A DNA stretch of 64,000 bases from Enoplosus armatus. Its lineage: Eukaryota; Chordata; Actinopteri; Centrarchiformes; Enoplosidae. Each line of letters starts with the position of its first letter. The stretch's first letter is position 1. The stretch spans positions 24,087,010 through 24,151,009 of the forward strand of contig NC_092190.1 in NCBI RefSeq assembly GCF_043641665.1. Reading direction: 5' to 3'. Positions 45,063 through 58,410 of the stretch are shown piece by piece. Under the pieces are notes generated by a model that saw nothing but the letters and a program-made list of their open reading frames with translations, was not told the origin of the DNA and ran no database searches. Position numbers and translations under genes: made by a program.

Positions 45063-45074
45063 AGTTTCGTTTCC
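45063..45074 (-). promoter_or_regulatory. ETS/IRF composite-like site upstream of CRFB4
   Basis: The minus strand reads GGAAACGAAACT, which fits the ETS/IRF composite element GGAANNGAAA and the IRF core AANNGAAA. It is about 190 bp before the CRFB4 ATG. Such sites suit genes active in leukocytes; a single match can be chance. Confidence 0.35.
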
Positions 45075-45127
45075 ACGGACTTCCCCGCCACGAGCTCGCG
45101 AAGGGCTACCAGGAAATACACAGTCTC

Positions 45128-45220
45128 CAAATGACGCGCACACACAGACGCACACACACAGACGCACACACAAACACACAGACGCACACAGACGCGCACA
45201 CGCACGCACACGCACGGCTG
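45128..45220. repeat. CA-rich degenerate microsatellite before CRFB4
   Basis: CACA and ACGCAC words repeat imperfectly (ACACAGACGCAC units), immediately upstream of the CRFB4 start. Confidence 0.85.
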
Positions 45221-45265
45221 GACCACGGAACAAACCGACAAACAGAGTTTGTCTTCTCGGAGAAC

Positions 45266-48200
45266 ATGTCGGCCGCCGCTTGTGTCTTTCTTCTGTCGCT
45301 GTCAGCGCTGCGCGGCTCCGCAGGTATCTGCTTTCTATTCACTTCTCTTTTCTCATCTGTCAATCATTGAGCCGAGCCGGTCCTTACCGTAAACCGGAGG
45401 GTGTCGGGGGCTCTAGTTTAGTTTGGCTGTTTCACAGTGTGTAGGCCTGGAGGACCCCTCGGTCGGTAGGACTTCACAGTGTGATTAAACCTACATGGAC
45501 TCTGGGGGCTTGTGACGTGAAGTGTATGTTGGAGGAAGTGATCCGAGTGATAGACGGGAACCAGGGGGGAGGCGCACCTGCACTTCACACTGATGTTATT
45601 CAGTGGTACAGTAAATAAGTAATACTGACTGATGTGGATTTTGACTGTGCAGCGGTATCAGGGACCCTCAGCAGGCCCACGAATGTCCGCTTGACGTCCT
45701 TCAACATGGACCTGGTGCTGAGGTGGGATTCACCGGAGGGGGCAGCCGACGGCCTGGTCTACACAGCCGAGTACAGGTGAGTCAACATCTGTGCTCTTAA
45801 GACGACGGGAAGGAAACCAGCAGAAAGTGGAACCAGAGGGATTTTCTTTTGGACATTTCCGCTTTAACAAATGACTTAAAAAGATCTATTAGCAGAATGA
45901 ATGAATCACTTTCCATTTCTTGCTCAAACTGAGGGCTCATCTTCTGCTATTTAAGATATGGAGCATTAAAAGAGCAGCAGCCATAGGCCCGGCTGAATGC
46001 TCCCCTTCCATGTCTCTCATGCGGTCTCTGGCTCTGATCAGACCGCTTCACAAGCAGAACAAAGCTTTTCATCTAAATTATTGGGACAGGTTCACGTCGC
46101 ATTGAGAGGTGGCTGCATTGGTCAGTTCTTTGTTGTGTATGTGGACTATAAAAAGTACCAAATACTTCTGTGTTCTGGGAAAGACTGACTCATTGTGGTG
46201 CCCCCTACACACATTACACAATCTGAGAACTATGAGCTCCGAGTTCTTCTTTTACTCCTCCACCTGTTCACTGGCTAACTTGTGACTTGTGCAGTGACGT
46301 CGGTGAAATGACAAATCTGCAGTTCCTGTCAAATGTGGCTTTGTCTCAGAATTGTTTTTAGTTTTGGTGCTGTGGATTGGCCTAATTATGCCGACAGGTC
46401 AGAAGGTTAATAATGTGAAAGGGGTCTGTAACGCCAGCACTGTGTTTCTGTCCACAGAAGCTCGGTCTCGCCCTACAGAGTGAGCTGTGTGAACGTCTCC
46501 CGCCTTGCATGTGACTTCACCCGCCTCAACACCCCCATTTCTCAGTATGGCTTGTACTTGGGCAGAGTGCGGGCGCAGTCGGGGGCAGAGAGCTCCGCCT
46601 GGGTGGAAAGTAACCAGATTAGCTTGGACAGAGACAGTGAGTAGAAACACTGTGAAATACGTGCACGTGTTCATTTGTATTATAAAACTGCATGACGACG
46701 TCTATCAGCCAATCAGGTGATCTTCTCTCAAGAACACGTATTGAAGTATTTTAATATTAGTATTTTTGTACACTTGAATGATTCCTTGGTTAGCCGATTA
46801 GCCAGCCACAGTGACTCTGACGGTGAACTGTCATGAGATTTTATTAGAATTACAAACTAGATAAATGATAAAAAGTCAATATTTTTATATGAAAGGGGTT
46901 GAAAGGTAATGACAAACTAACAGAAAATGATTCAGTTCCCCTCGGAGCATGGAGCGTCTTTCGGCTTATTGTTTTTGTTTTTACGGCCTATGACTTTTAG
47001 AGATGCACCGATCCACTTTTCTTCAGTTCCGATTCCGAGACCGTTACATTTGGATATCTGCCGATACTGAACCAGCCAACGACGCAGCACGACTTCCACT
47101 GGCTTTGCACACATATAAGCTGCTGTCTGGGCTTCTCTGTGAAAAAGTGAATTCCTTCAGTATCGGCACCCGGTCCCATCTCTAATAACTTTAGTCTCAC
47201 CGCTCTCATAGCGTTGCTTTCAGACGTAAACCCGCCGTACGCTAACCTGCTCGTCCGTTATAGTATGTCCTTAATATCTGGGGAGAACTGGCTCCTTCAA
47301 ATCGAAAACTGGAGACATGCCAGAGGTGTTTAGCTTCGTTAGCTCTGGAAGAACAGTTTTCACTCCTCCCTCTCTCTCTCTTCCTCAGCCATCATCAGTT
47401 CACCCAATGTCTCTCTCTTGTCCAACGGGGCCACTCTGGAAGCCAGCATTGAAGATCCGGTGTTCAAGATCTCCACACTCAGGGATGTTTACAACTACGC
47501 CACCTACAACATCACCTACTGGAAGCACGGCCAGAGGGAGAAGGTGGGTCGCGTTGGTTGAAGTGCTGTTTCGTACTGGGAAGAGCAAAACCTTATTAAC
47601 CATTACGTTTTGGGGATCTGGTTCTTTGCTTGGCCATCCGTGACAAAAATATCTGCACTCCTTGAGCTTAGAGGTGCTTTGGAATGGCACTTACCTTTGT
47701 GTTTGAAACAGTATCAGATACAGTAGTACCAAAAGATGCTGATGTTTAGTTGGTAATGTTCACTATGATTATCGTAGTTCATCATCTAGTTCAGCATGAT
47801 GGCATGCTAACATCTGCTAATTAGTGCTAAACACAAAGTGCAGCTACAGCTGGTGGACAAATTGAGATGTTTACCTGCTGGGGGCACCGGAGGAAGAAAC
47901 AGAGGATCGCCAAAGTTACTAGAATGAATCCTCTGCAGAACAAGACTACCTGTAACAAATTTCATGGCAATACATCCAACATTTGTCAAGATTACTGAAT
48001 TCCCACGAGCCCCACCGCTTGTAGGGTGGGCAACTTTGAATATTGAGAAGTTTGACTGCTTTTGTTACAGATGCTTGATCGCCACGTGATTCCTTTAGAC
48101 TAGTTCTATAGTAAATATAACACATCCATGTTAAATAATACTCTTTCTCTACATGGCTCTGGGCTACGGAACGACCTGCAGGCATCCGCCAGAAGTTTCT

Positions 48201-49912
48201 ACATCTGTCTCAGATTTAACAAGCTGCTTCAAAACCAAAAGCCCGTCCGATGCTTATCATCTGTTTTTGTGGTGGAGGGTTAAGATGGCAGCATGATTAT
48301 CTGTGACCAGTTCCTAGGCAGCTGCTATCACGGGTGAACCAGACCACACACACATGACCACTTATCTGTTGCTTCCTATACAGGCCAGAAGCATCAGCAA
48401 CATACAGCAGAACCGGGTGGTTCTGAATGACCTGGACCTCTGGACCAAGTACTGCGTCCAAGTCCAAATCAACACAGAGAAGAACCTCAAACCCAGCAAC
48501 CCCAGCGGAACCGTCTGCGAGAGCACCACCCATGGTAAGCACCTGTTGCTAGCAACAGAGGCAGGAGTTTTATGTGTTTGTAAAAGTGCAGCAGTTAGCT
48601 ATTAACTGCTGTTAATCCTTCAATCCACCCCCCCCCCCCCGAAAGGATTCGATCTGCAGGAGACAGGAGCCTGCATACTAGCCATGCTAGTGGGATGGCA
48701 ATGTTGGTTGGTCGGTCAGTCCATCCTCCACTTCACGGTCCAGAATGAAAATGACTCACGTCTGCCGGATGGATTGGCAGAACATTTGGTTCCCAGACAG
48801 CCAAGACTTTGGTTTCTATTTTTGGTTGAAATGTGGACGGGGACTGCCATTCATTTTGGTACATTTCAAGTCAGGATAAATTGTAATAACTTTGGGTGAT
48901 CCCCCTGACTTCTCCTCTAGCGCCATCATCAGGTCAAATGTTTAATGTGTCCAGTACTATGACCAAATACCTGCAAAACTAAGGACATTCTCATTAGCTT
49001 CACTTTGTGTTTAGTGCTGATAAATAAATGTTAGCATGCTAACACGCCAGCCCAAGATGATGACCATGGTAAGTGTCATACCTGGTATTTCTTTGTCGTT
49101 CTTTCAAGCAACACTAAACTCTGCAGTGACATTTCCTCAGGAAATTGGCAATGCTATATGCAGTATGCTGGTTACCTGCTAGTTAGCATACAGCAAGAAG
49201 ATGAAAAAAGTGTCTAGCTAATCATTTAAAGTGGAGTTTGCTGGAAACTTAACCACACTACTTAGTTCCTAGTTTGTTGGGCACACCTGCTCAATCGAAT
49301 GCAATGAATCCTACCTTTGCGGAGCTTCTAATTTTCAGTCGTCGTCCACTCTTTCTGATTTTATGGCACTTCTCAAAGCCACAGTTAGTGCTGATGCTTG
49401 ATTGACATTGTACCGATTACTCCCACTGTTCTTGGTCTGATTGTTTTGCAGAAAAGGGGGCTCCATGGGTGGCGGCCGTCGTGACGTTCGTCATTGTGGC
49501 AATGGCACTGGCTCTGGTGGTGGTTGCAGTGGTGTATCGAAAGAGCATATCCCACTTTCTCTGCCCGAAAGATGCACTGCCTCAGCACTTTAAAGAGGTG
49601 TGTATGTTTATATGTGCCTGCGTGGATTTGTGTCTGTGAGTCCTGAAGTGTTTTCGCCTCGTTTTGGATGCTTTAGCCAGATATTAATGAGTTAACTTAA
49701 CAAAACCTGAATCTGTTTTCCTTCTTCCTGCCCCCCCCCCTCCTCAGTACCTGCTGGCACCCCCCAACTCACCCGTGTATCTAGCCATGCAGAATTCCCA
49801 CCCACCTGAGGAGATCTACCACCAGGTCAGCGTCATCATGGACGACAGGGCCGTGGAGGAAGGGAGCCCTCTGGAGGCCGCGGGGATGAACGTCACGGTG
49901 GGGAAGAGCTAG
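45266..49912 (+). CDS. crfb4 (il10rb): CRFB4 / interleukin-10 receptor subunit beta
   Basis: Exons: 45266-45323, 45653-45776, 46458-46636, 47389-47543, 48384-48534, 49452-49597, 49748-49912. This is 978 nt, about 325 residues, phases 1-2-1-0-1-0. Predicted shared signalling chain of receptors for IL-10, IL-22 and related ligands, pairing with TYK2. Signal peptide 1-19; D1 to ~120 with LRWDSPEG, CVNVSRLAC and ESSAWVES; D2 121-222 with YNITYW and KYCVQV; membrane helix ~226-251; a ~70-residue tail with KDALPQHFKEYL, the IL10RB-type membrane-proximal motif. N-glycan sites include VNVS, PNVS and YNIT. In-frame ATGs at 45044 and 45131 have no stop before the start, but 45266 places the signal peptide at the N terminus, so I chose it. 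Its position between IFNAR2-like genes and CRFB5 matches mammals. Confidence 0.93.
47745..47985 (+). repeat. Dispersed repeat family W, copy 2
   Basis: In intron 4 of CRFB4; shares GTGCTAAACACAAAGTGCAGCT and AACAAATTTCATGGCAAT with the copy near 40000. Confidence 0.65.
48700..49075 (-). repeat. Dispersed repeat family W, copy 3 (inverted)
   Basis: In intron 5 of CRFB4. Contains the reverse complements TCTCCTCTAGCGCCATCATC, CACTTTGTGTTTAGTGCTGA and GTTAGCATGCTAACA. Confidence 0.65.
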
Positions 49913-50829
49913 AGAGGGAAGTGGGAGAGGCCGTAAAGCACAGACGCAATGAAGAAGAGCCGATCTTCATGCATGCCGCCAGTTGGGACTGTCAGAGATT
50001 ATCAGCAGGGGGCGACTTTACTGAGAAACAGCGAAAGTGCTCGACTCAGTTTTAATGCAACAAATTCTGCAGCAGACCCATATTATTCCCTTGCAGCAGG
50101 TGCTGCTGTGAAGTGACTGTATGCATCTGCATCAACATGGGGCTTCTGGGGCTTTTTTTTTTTTTTGACCAGCCCCGAATCTTTCTGACAGAGGAAAAAC
50201 ATCTATAACGTCCATATACGTCCATCTGCAGCCCTCTTTTGGCATGGAACGGGCGTGAACGCTGTGCAATGCTGCTTCTGCTGGGCTGCCGGGTTCACAC
50301 AACAGCAGCAGCAGCAGCAGATTGTCCTCCCACTAGATGGCAGTGTATGCACCGATTGCATCATGCAGACTAATTCCAGTTATCCAAAAACATATGCACG
50401 CTGTATCTTGGAAATACCCCTGAAATTCTTATATACAGCACAATTTGTGAGATTGATTGTTTTGTGGATATGAAAAACATGTTTGAGGTAATACATGATA
50501 TAGTCATACAGGCATAGATGACATGACTTAAAGGATGCAGGATTCTTGGGGAGATGGTCAAAACACCCGATATTCCGTAAGTGGTGGTACAAATAATCAT
50601 GTGTTTCAACTCAAATTTGTACGACGCAAGGCACCATTACAGCAGTCACATGAAACTGTAAAAGACAGAATTAAAACAGTAAAGTAGCATTTAAACACTG
50701 GTGAGCCATGTTCAGAGTTATCAGCTGCCCTTCATTTTGTCTTCAAATTCACATATCAAGAATTCACATTTCAAAATGAACTGTAATATTTGCAGTACAG
50801 TAAAAATGAAATGATATGTAGGCATTAGT

Positions 50830-51080
50830 GTTCCAGGCAGAACAGCGGGGACCAACCAGCCCCTGGCCTCAGCCCCACATGGTCTGGGCTTAACTCCTAG
50901 AAACCCTCTAACTGACGTTTTTCCTTGCCACCTCCTGTTGCCAAAGTGCTTGCTCATGGTGGGAACTGTTCTGTGATAATATTGTAAAGAGTACTGTCTA
51001 GACCTGCCCTGTATGTAAAGTGTCATGAGATGCCTGTTCTTGTGATTTGGCGCTGTATAAATACAATTGAATTGATTGGA
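50830..51080 (+). mobile_element. Fish retroposon-like repeat (GGCGCTGTATAAAT tail)
   Basis: The stretch ends TTTGGCGCTGTATAAATACAATTGAATTGATTG, a tail type recurring in fish LINE/SINE copies, with a related end at about 29126-29155 (GGCTATATAAATAAAATTG). Assigned from recall of the family. Confidence 0.5.
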
Positions 51081-52114
51081 TGGTAGAGCCACAGAGACGT
51101 GTAGGTGCAGGCTTGATACCTCATCCAAGTGAAGTTATTTTTGTGCCGTATAGTCATAATGTTCCGACCGCACTTAAGTATTTATGCTGCCATGGTGCTA
51201 TAAGATGCCCGTCCATCCATTTACAGTGTGTGGTTTTGTGTTCAAATATGGATGTGAGGGTTTTATAATGAACCGAAATGCTGGATTTAGTGGAGCAGGA
51301 GCATTTCAGAGAACTGAAAGTGTGTTTGTGATGGTCTCCCACATGTCATGTGCTGGTAGGGGAAATGAGGCAAAGCTAACACAATGTCCAGCTCAGAGAT
51401 TCACACATGAATCATGTCCTCAGTACAACTAAATAAACAAAAATCATTCTTTGAAAATGTGCTACGAGTTGGCTTCATTCTGACATCAAACAATACACAC
51501 ATGACTTCTTAAAGTTGTACATAACATGGAACGCAAATGAATTACTTGTACTGCATTAACATTAGGAAAAAAATGTGTCACAATCAGCGAGCACGGTTTC
51601 ATTTTTTAATGGTAAAATACAATATTTTCGCTCCACCTGTGGGGAGACCCCCTCCCAAAATGTTAAAAGACACAAACATACAAACTCTGGTTTGAATAAT
51701 GATTTGTGTGATTCTCAACACAACTACAGATACAGCCTAGATACGGTATGAATTAGACAAAGAACACAAAAATACATCAACATGCATCTCAGTATGTGAA
51801 ACACAATGTGAGAACTTTACCTGTTGGAGTATGTCACAAAACTTCAGAAGAATACCAGTCAGTGTGCTCTGGTCTCTGTTTTTCCTTTAGAATACAAGAG
51901 GCTTGTATTCAAAGTGTATATGCCAAGGTAAAGAAAAAGGTTGGGAACTACTGTGATACAGGATGTATGCATATGGGGCTTTTCTTTTTAACTTTTTCTT
52001 TGATTGTTGCTTATTTAGTCACAAACAGTCCATGTTAAAGATTTAAAAACTTGTAACTCAAGTGTTCAGGTGCTTTAACGTTGGTTCGTCCCGGCTATTA
52101 TTTTGAAAGTGCAG

Positions 52115-52122
52115 CCGGAAGT
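52115..52122 (+). promoter_or_regulatory. ETS-type promoter site of CRFB5
   Basis: CCGGAAGT, about 150 bp before the CRFB5 ATG in a CpG-rich stretch with no clear TATA box. This is typical of a broadly expressed gene, as IFNAR1 is in mammals. A similar site lies before gene A (8734-8741). Confidence 0.45.
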
Positions 52123-52225
52123 CAACTCCCCATGCGGTGATTGACACATCGGTCGCTCAAGGCTGTCGAGACGAGACCGGTGAGCCGCGCGGAGTTGTTG
52201 CCCGAGCCGATCCCGGACAGGGACG

Positions 52226-52237
52226 ATGAGCAGGTAA
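52226..52237 (+). promoter_or_regulatory. Four-codon uORF before CRFB5
   Basis: ATG AGC AGG TAA, 32 bases before the main ATG. The same CAGGTAA could instead be a splice donor, in which case the uORF would not exist in the mRNA. Confidence 0.35.
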
Positions 52238-52268
52238 ACAGCTGCCAGTGCGTCGAGAAACACCAACC

Positions 52269-55213
52269 ATGTCTGCCGCTCTGTGTGCCGGCCTCCTCTT
52301 CTGGTGCCTCCGGACCGACGCTGGTAAGTTTCCCTTGCATGCTAGCATGCTAACGCCCGTCGGCTTGTGTTTGAGCGTTAGCAGATGTTGTAGTTCACGC
52401 TACCTACCTTGCTAAGCTATAGGCCTAACGTTAACTATTCGCTTCTCTACTAATGTAACTGTTACTGTAAATTAAAATGTCTCTGGGGACCCCCCCACCC
52501 CCGGCCCCTTGTGTTGTTGGTGGCTTATTAGCCTGTTATCTTTGCCGGTGTTCCGGTTTCACGGGTGACCGTGTTAACTGGCGACTTTCAGCCGAATGCG
52601 TCAGTTGTTGTAGTTCAGAGAAATGGACGCATTTATTACTGTTTGCTAACCGCACGGCGATATAAACGTAACTAACTACATAACTACATAACTACACGGT
52701 AATACAGCTGCTTTCGCCTCGCTGCTGTCGAGGCAGCTTGATGTTTGGACTCAGAAATTGCGTCACAACACACAGTAACGCGGTTGCGTTGCCGTTTCAT
52801 CCAAAACATACTCATAAAGTCATAATCATGATCGGTGGTTAGGTTTGCTAACACGGAGACCCAAACACAGCCACTTAGCTGCTAACGACGAGCTCGACAC
52901 GCACTGAACATACAAAGAGCAACGTTGAAGAAAACAGAAAGTAACTCGCTCTGCAATGGCGACGACGATGATGAGACAGCATTGAATAGTGCAGGTAACT
53001 GAGGAGCAAAGGCATGTACAGTTAACGTAATAATAACGTCAAGGACGTAGACAAAAGGTGGTCGAGTACCCAGTAATGACAGTAATCCCAAAAACTCGTA
53101 TTGGCACCATTGTGATACTGAGTGTGACAGCTGCAGCTCGTTCCTGCCAGACTCACAGGAGGGCTAATTCACTTTTTAAATAAGACTGTTATGGTAGCTT
53201 CAGTTGTGTCTGCTGAAATATATAGAAATACTTTAGAAATACTTTTATTTCTAAATTTATGCTGCTTTCTAATCTTGAATGGGGGCACCAGTACTGTAAA
53301 ACTCCCCCCCCCCCCCCCCCCATGGGGATCAATAAAGTATTTCTGATTCTGATTCTGATGTAGTGCTTTTGCATTTTTCCCCAAATATAGGCCATAAAGA
53401 CCCTTTTCTGTTAGTATTACTTTGTGGGCGGAGGTTAGGTGGAGGCTGACTAATTCCCTGAATACCTTAGCTAACGCTAGCTGGCAACCAACCTGATAGA
53501 GAAACCAAGTGTGTATAGTAAAAAGAAACTGAGGGCGTAAACATCTTTAGATGCCTATAACTACGTCCTGAATGGTCATGCAGGCCTACAAGACAGAAAT
53601 GCCAAGATTTAACAGATGAGTTCTGTCTCTGGCAATACAGCTAGCTAACAGAGTAAGACGATGTTTTAGGGAGGTTAGGTGATTCGTGTTTGGCTCCAGT
53701 GTTTTGCCTCCAGCTAACACAGTGACATAATCATGACATCCGCACTAAAAGGTTCTATAGATATTGAATACGTAAAAGTTCAAATTTAAAGTGTAGCTAA
53801 TGTCAGCCAGCCACCATGGTCAAAATAGCATAGCATGTAATCTGGTGCAGTAGAATAACACAATCTCTGTCATTCATAACACACTGCCTGCACCAAGCTA
53901 AACTGGTGGTTTTTGGTAAAAACTCCCCGATACTCTTGCGGCTAATCGGCAACCGTTTGACAGTCCTGTACTTCCATGAAAGTACAGGGTTAGTAATAGT
54001 TTCTTCCTAGTCTGTTTGTTCTTCATTCCACGTTACAAATGACATTGACACGGAAGTCATGATTCAAATGGATTTTCTCATTTGAATTTAAAGAAATTTG
54101 CCTCACACTTTCTGTGCAAGTGTTGTCAGTAAATGTAAAAGTACGCAAGGCTGTTAAGGCTACTGCAGGGTAAAGGTCAGTAACTTTGACTTGGTATGAG
54201 CTACCCTGTTTTTTCTTTAGAAAATGTGATGTGATGTTCCATTTCCTCTATTAAGTATCCTGTGGCACAGTCGAGACTTTCTTCTCCTTTTTTTCCTTAT
54301 TCACCGGCCAAGATCTTTCTGTTCTTGGAGTAAAAATGCAGTAGGAGTGATGCGATCTGTGTTAAAGTGTTTTGAGGAGGGGTTTGTTAAAGCGAGCCGT
54401 GCTGACTTCTGATCTCTTCACATCTGATACATAAATGGACAATTTTGAATTGACAAACACATGTAGACGGAAGAATATACTGCTTTCATGGTTCTTTTGT
54501 GCTTACTTTGTGACTAAATTGGTTTTGACACGTTATGGTTACAGTATATACCTAATGGGTTTGAAGGAATGTATTGTATAAGTTGTTTAAATAAGGCTGA
54601 GTTTAAGACACGGTATTGGCCCGAATATAAGACGATATTTGTTGTATTTGTGTTGCATTATGGGTTTGTAGCCTTGTTGCTAGGCTAGCGAGTGCCAAGT
54701 CCATTTATGGTGGATTTTATTTTGATGGCAAGGTGAAACACAAAGTAACGCAGGCTTATAAAAGACATTTACAGGAAAGCAGAACATATATTATTACCAG
54801 TGCAATGACTTCATTTTCATTTCTATGTAAACGTAACTTTTTTTTATATTTATGTTTTTTTTCACCAGATAGTGCATACTCTTTTAGACAATATGAGCAT
54901 ATTAATCTATATACAAAGGTAAGAGATAATGTAGATGTACAAAACATAAACGGACACGTGAGAGCAGAAAAAAAAGTTGTTCCATTGATATCTGCCTTGA
55001 GATGTTGTTTTTCCCCTGCTTTTCCAGTTGAATAGTATTGTTTTCTTGGCGATAGTTAGGGCCACAAGTAGGCATATTACCATTAGTGTGATTCTGTAGA
55101 GTTACTCTGCCATAAAGGCGTTTTCTTAGCCTGCAGGAGTTCCCCAAGGCCCGCGTAACATGCTTTGCTGCCATGGAGGAAATATATCCATTATGAGTCC
55201 AAAGTGATTCGGA

Positions 55214-55255
<42 letters not shown>

Positions 55256-55861
55256 CTTATAGACTTACAGACAAGCTACACTGATGTGGGGACACTTTCC
55301 CCAACTGCACAGTATTTTTCCAAAAACGTGTTGGAAACAGGGGTAATCTTTTAATCAAGGGTGGTCAATTCGGTAATCAAAGAATAGTTTATGTGATTAT
55401 TTTGCAAAAGATCTCAGTGAGGTTTATGTTTCACTGTGTGAGTCACTAATGCAGTTTCACTCCTGTATGGCGTGCCGCACCTTAAATACCCAGGGACCAG
55501 TGACGCTTAGTGTTGTTACAGAAACTGTTGAGCAGTTGAGAAACAGTGCTGTCATCAATAGTTTGCCAATCAGAGAGCACTTTATTTCCCACCTATAAAA
55601 TGGTCCTGATCAGTGCCTTTACAGCCGTTCTCAACATCTTGTTTCAGTTCTTGTGGGCCAGTTTCTGAAGTCACGTAAAGAGCTGAGGATGAAACCGTTT
55701 AGGGTTTGATAGAATGAGTGGGTCGAAATATGTGTAATGTGAATTGCACTGTGGCTGAGAAATTGGTAAGAGAAAAAGAATGAGAGAAACTGAGTCAGTG
55801 AGGAAAATCTTGTGCAACGTCTTCAGCCAAAATCGAGTCCACAGGAGACTTCACAAGCTGA

Positions 55862-55900
<39 letters not shown>

Positions 55901-58316
55901 CTACACATCTACACAGGAAGCTCTGAGCGGAGCAACTCCCCAAAACTCTTTTTTCCTCCCTCAAATATTTCCTGTTTTTGTGACGCGTTGAGTGCTGGTT
56001 CAGTCATGTGAGAGATTGAAACATCTTTCATCTATTTTTTACACAGTTTCCTCCTTCTTTATTTTGAACCTACAGGTGTTATTGCAGACAACACCTGACA
56101 GACTTTAAAAATATCTTTACTGAGCCCTTTGTGGAGTATTTAAAGTTTTTCAAGCTTGAGATGTGCCATAAGACTTGTACACCCGTTTACAGTGTAATGC
56201 TGGTTTGGCAGATTTCCAGTATAATAGCCAATGACAGAAAGGCTAAGGCATGCCTTAGCATAGTTCACCACAGTGACTTGGGTAGGACATTGTTAATGTT
56301 AATGTTTCTTTTGGTATGAGTGTGTTTCACTAGATTCACTGAGCACCAAAGGTTTGACATCACAGTTAGTATAGAAAAACACAGTTAAAATATGTCTTCA
56401 TAGGAGACATCAAGTTGCAATTGCTGACAAATACTGTACATTAATACACACTTACGCCTACATTATAGTGTGTACCACCACCATCATACTTCCAAACACA
56501 TGTCGTGCACTCCTTTGTGCCGTAGCGCTCCATTGTTGGCCAAAAACTTTTTTTTTCATGGGATTTGTTGACAAAAGAAAAGATGGAAGATAGAATTAAG
56601 CCAGCCTGGTGGTATAAAGAGTTCACTTAGCTGCTTAAACCGATTTTAGCAGCCTGTGGGAAGCTGAACTGCTCTGCTGTTTGGTGCTGGACAGGCGTAG
56701 TGTACAGTGGGTTTATAAGAGCTTTCTTGGCCAGCCGCGGCTGGAACAACGAGGTCGATGAGAGCAGAGATTATGAGCCAGAAAACCAAAACAATGAGCT
56801 AAAAGACACTGAAACACTCCACACAGCTGAGGTGAACTGCAGAGAGTCTGTCACTGAAGATGGTCCCCAAAAACTGCAAAAACGTCCTCCTGTTTGAGTA
56901 GCATTTGCTAAAAACTACAGTGGCCAGTTGTTTTAGGACATTATTGAGTCTTATTGAGCTTTTTTTTATGTGTGAGTCTGTTTTAAAGATGTATGTCTTC
57001 AGCAAGAACCAATGGGCTTGGAGCTGAGAGCCCCAGTCAGAAAGTATTGAGAGACGAACAACCTTCTTTTTAATATAATAAAACCCAAATACTGAATAAG
57101 TTTAAAAAAGATATATACTTTTTTTGGTCCACATTGGTATATTAACGTACAGCTAAAACAATTAATTAAGCAATTAATGTTATTTTTGAAGCTAAATTGC
57201 GTCTCGAATGTTTCTTAGTGATGAACTGAGTACATTTTGGAATTGATAATTGTTAATTTGCTTCCCCATATTAATGTTATTAATGATTGAAATATGTTTT
57301 ATTGTATATCATAATTGAACATCCGCACTAGTTAGCGCTGACCATGTCACCCCCCCCCCCCCCCCTGTTTGTTTCAGTCGGGGCAAAGCTGGCCCCACCA
57401 CAGAACGTGACCATGATGGCCTTGAACACCAATTACACACTGACCTGGGACTGGGACCAGAGTGCTGCCGAGAGCCACGCCGTCACCTTCACCACACAAT
57501 ATGTGGCGTAAGTCTTGCTCACACATAAACAACATCCTTTGAGCTCTGTTGGTGAGATTCTTGGCTAATGCCTTCAAACCACAAGCCTTTACTGGCAACA
57601 GGAGACATGTCGGCTCCCAGCCAGCAGTTCCTCATGCTTAGAGAGTTTAACATAGCTAAATGAAGCAAGGGCAAACTGCAGTGTGGCCCACAGGAGCATG
57701 ATGGATCATATTTTATTATGACTGGAGTGTAACACTTCAAAATGAGTTCAGGTGTGATGAACTAATGCAGTGTTTCAGACTGTAAGGGGCCAAAAGATGT
57801 ACAAATACACACTTAGATCAGTTATTACCATAATGAGTTAGCTCCAGGCTAAGTCAAACAGTTGATTGATGATTAATGCTTCACTTTGTCTTCCCCCAGG
57901 AAGTACAAGCTGAAGTACAAGAAGAAGAGTCTGATCTGGGGCACGGCGTGCAACAAGACGTCTCACAGGACGTGTGACATTTCGGCGTGCAACCTGCATT
58001 ACCTGGGCATCTACATGCTCCGCGTACAGGCCAACGCCAACGGGAACCACTCCAACTGGGTGCTGAAGGAATTCTGCCCGGATAAAGACGGTGAGACGGA
58101 GGGATGACCGAAGACGAGTGGGACGAGGGAGAAAACAAGTCCCCTCTGCATAATCAGGCAGATAATTAAAAGTTGACAGGAAAGACATTTTAGGCATAAA
58201 ACGTGTGGCAGCATGTGATCTCAGGCGCTGAACCACAAACCATCAAAAACACGTCAAACACACTACGACAGACAGAGAGGACACAACCACACACTGATGT
58301 TGATCCAGCCTAAGGT

Positions 58317-58410
<94 letters not shown>

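Larger units (their letters stand above)
41438..45265. other. Gene C 3' UTR and gene C-CRFB4 intergenic region
   Basis: 3.8 kb. Poly(A) signals follow the gene C stop at 41661-41666 and about 41688. A GT run lies near 41966-41986. The region then holds the 14-bp minisatellite (42595-44557), the TTGTTGTGT satellite (44769-45017) and CA-rich DNA next to the CRFB4 start. No additional coding sequence is supported. Confidence 0.75.
49913..52268. other. CRFB4 3' UTR and CRFB4-CRFB5 intergenic region
   Basis: 2.4 kb. A short CAG run lies at about 50303-50319. A poly(A) signal AATAAA lies at 51432-51437 (ATTAAA near 50671 is an alternative). About 50830-51078 is a common fish element ending GATTTGGCGCTGTATAAATAC. 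The right end is the CRFB5 promoter. No other coding exon is seen. Confidence 0.6.

Noticed and set aside
44636..45241. Minus-strand open frames rich in NTTKHNKTQQ
   Set aside because: They are translations of the G/T satellite on its C/A strand; no promoter, exon structure or unique domain.
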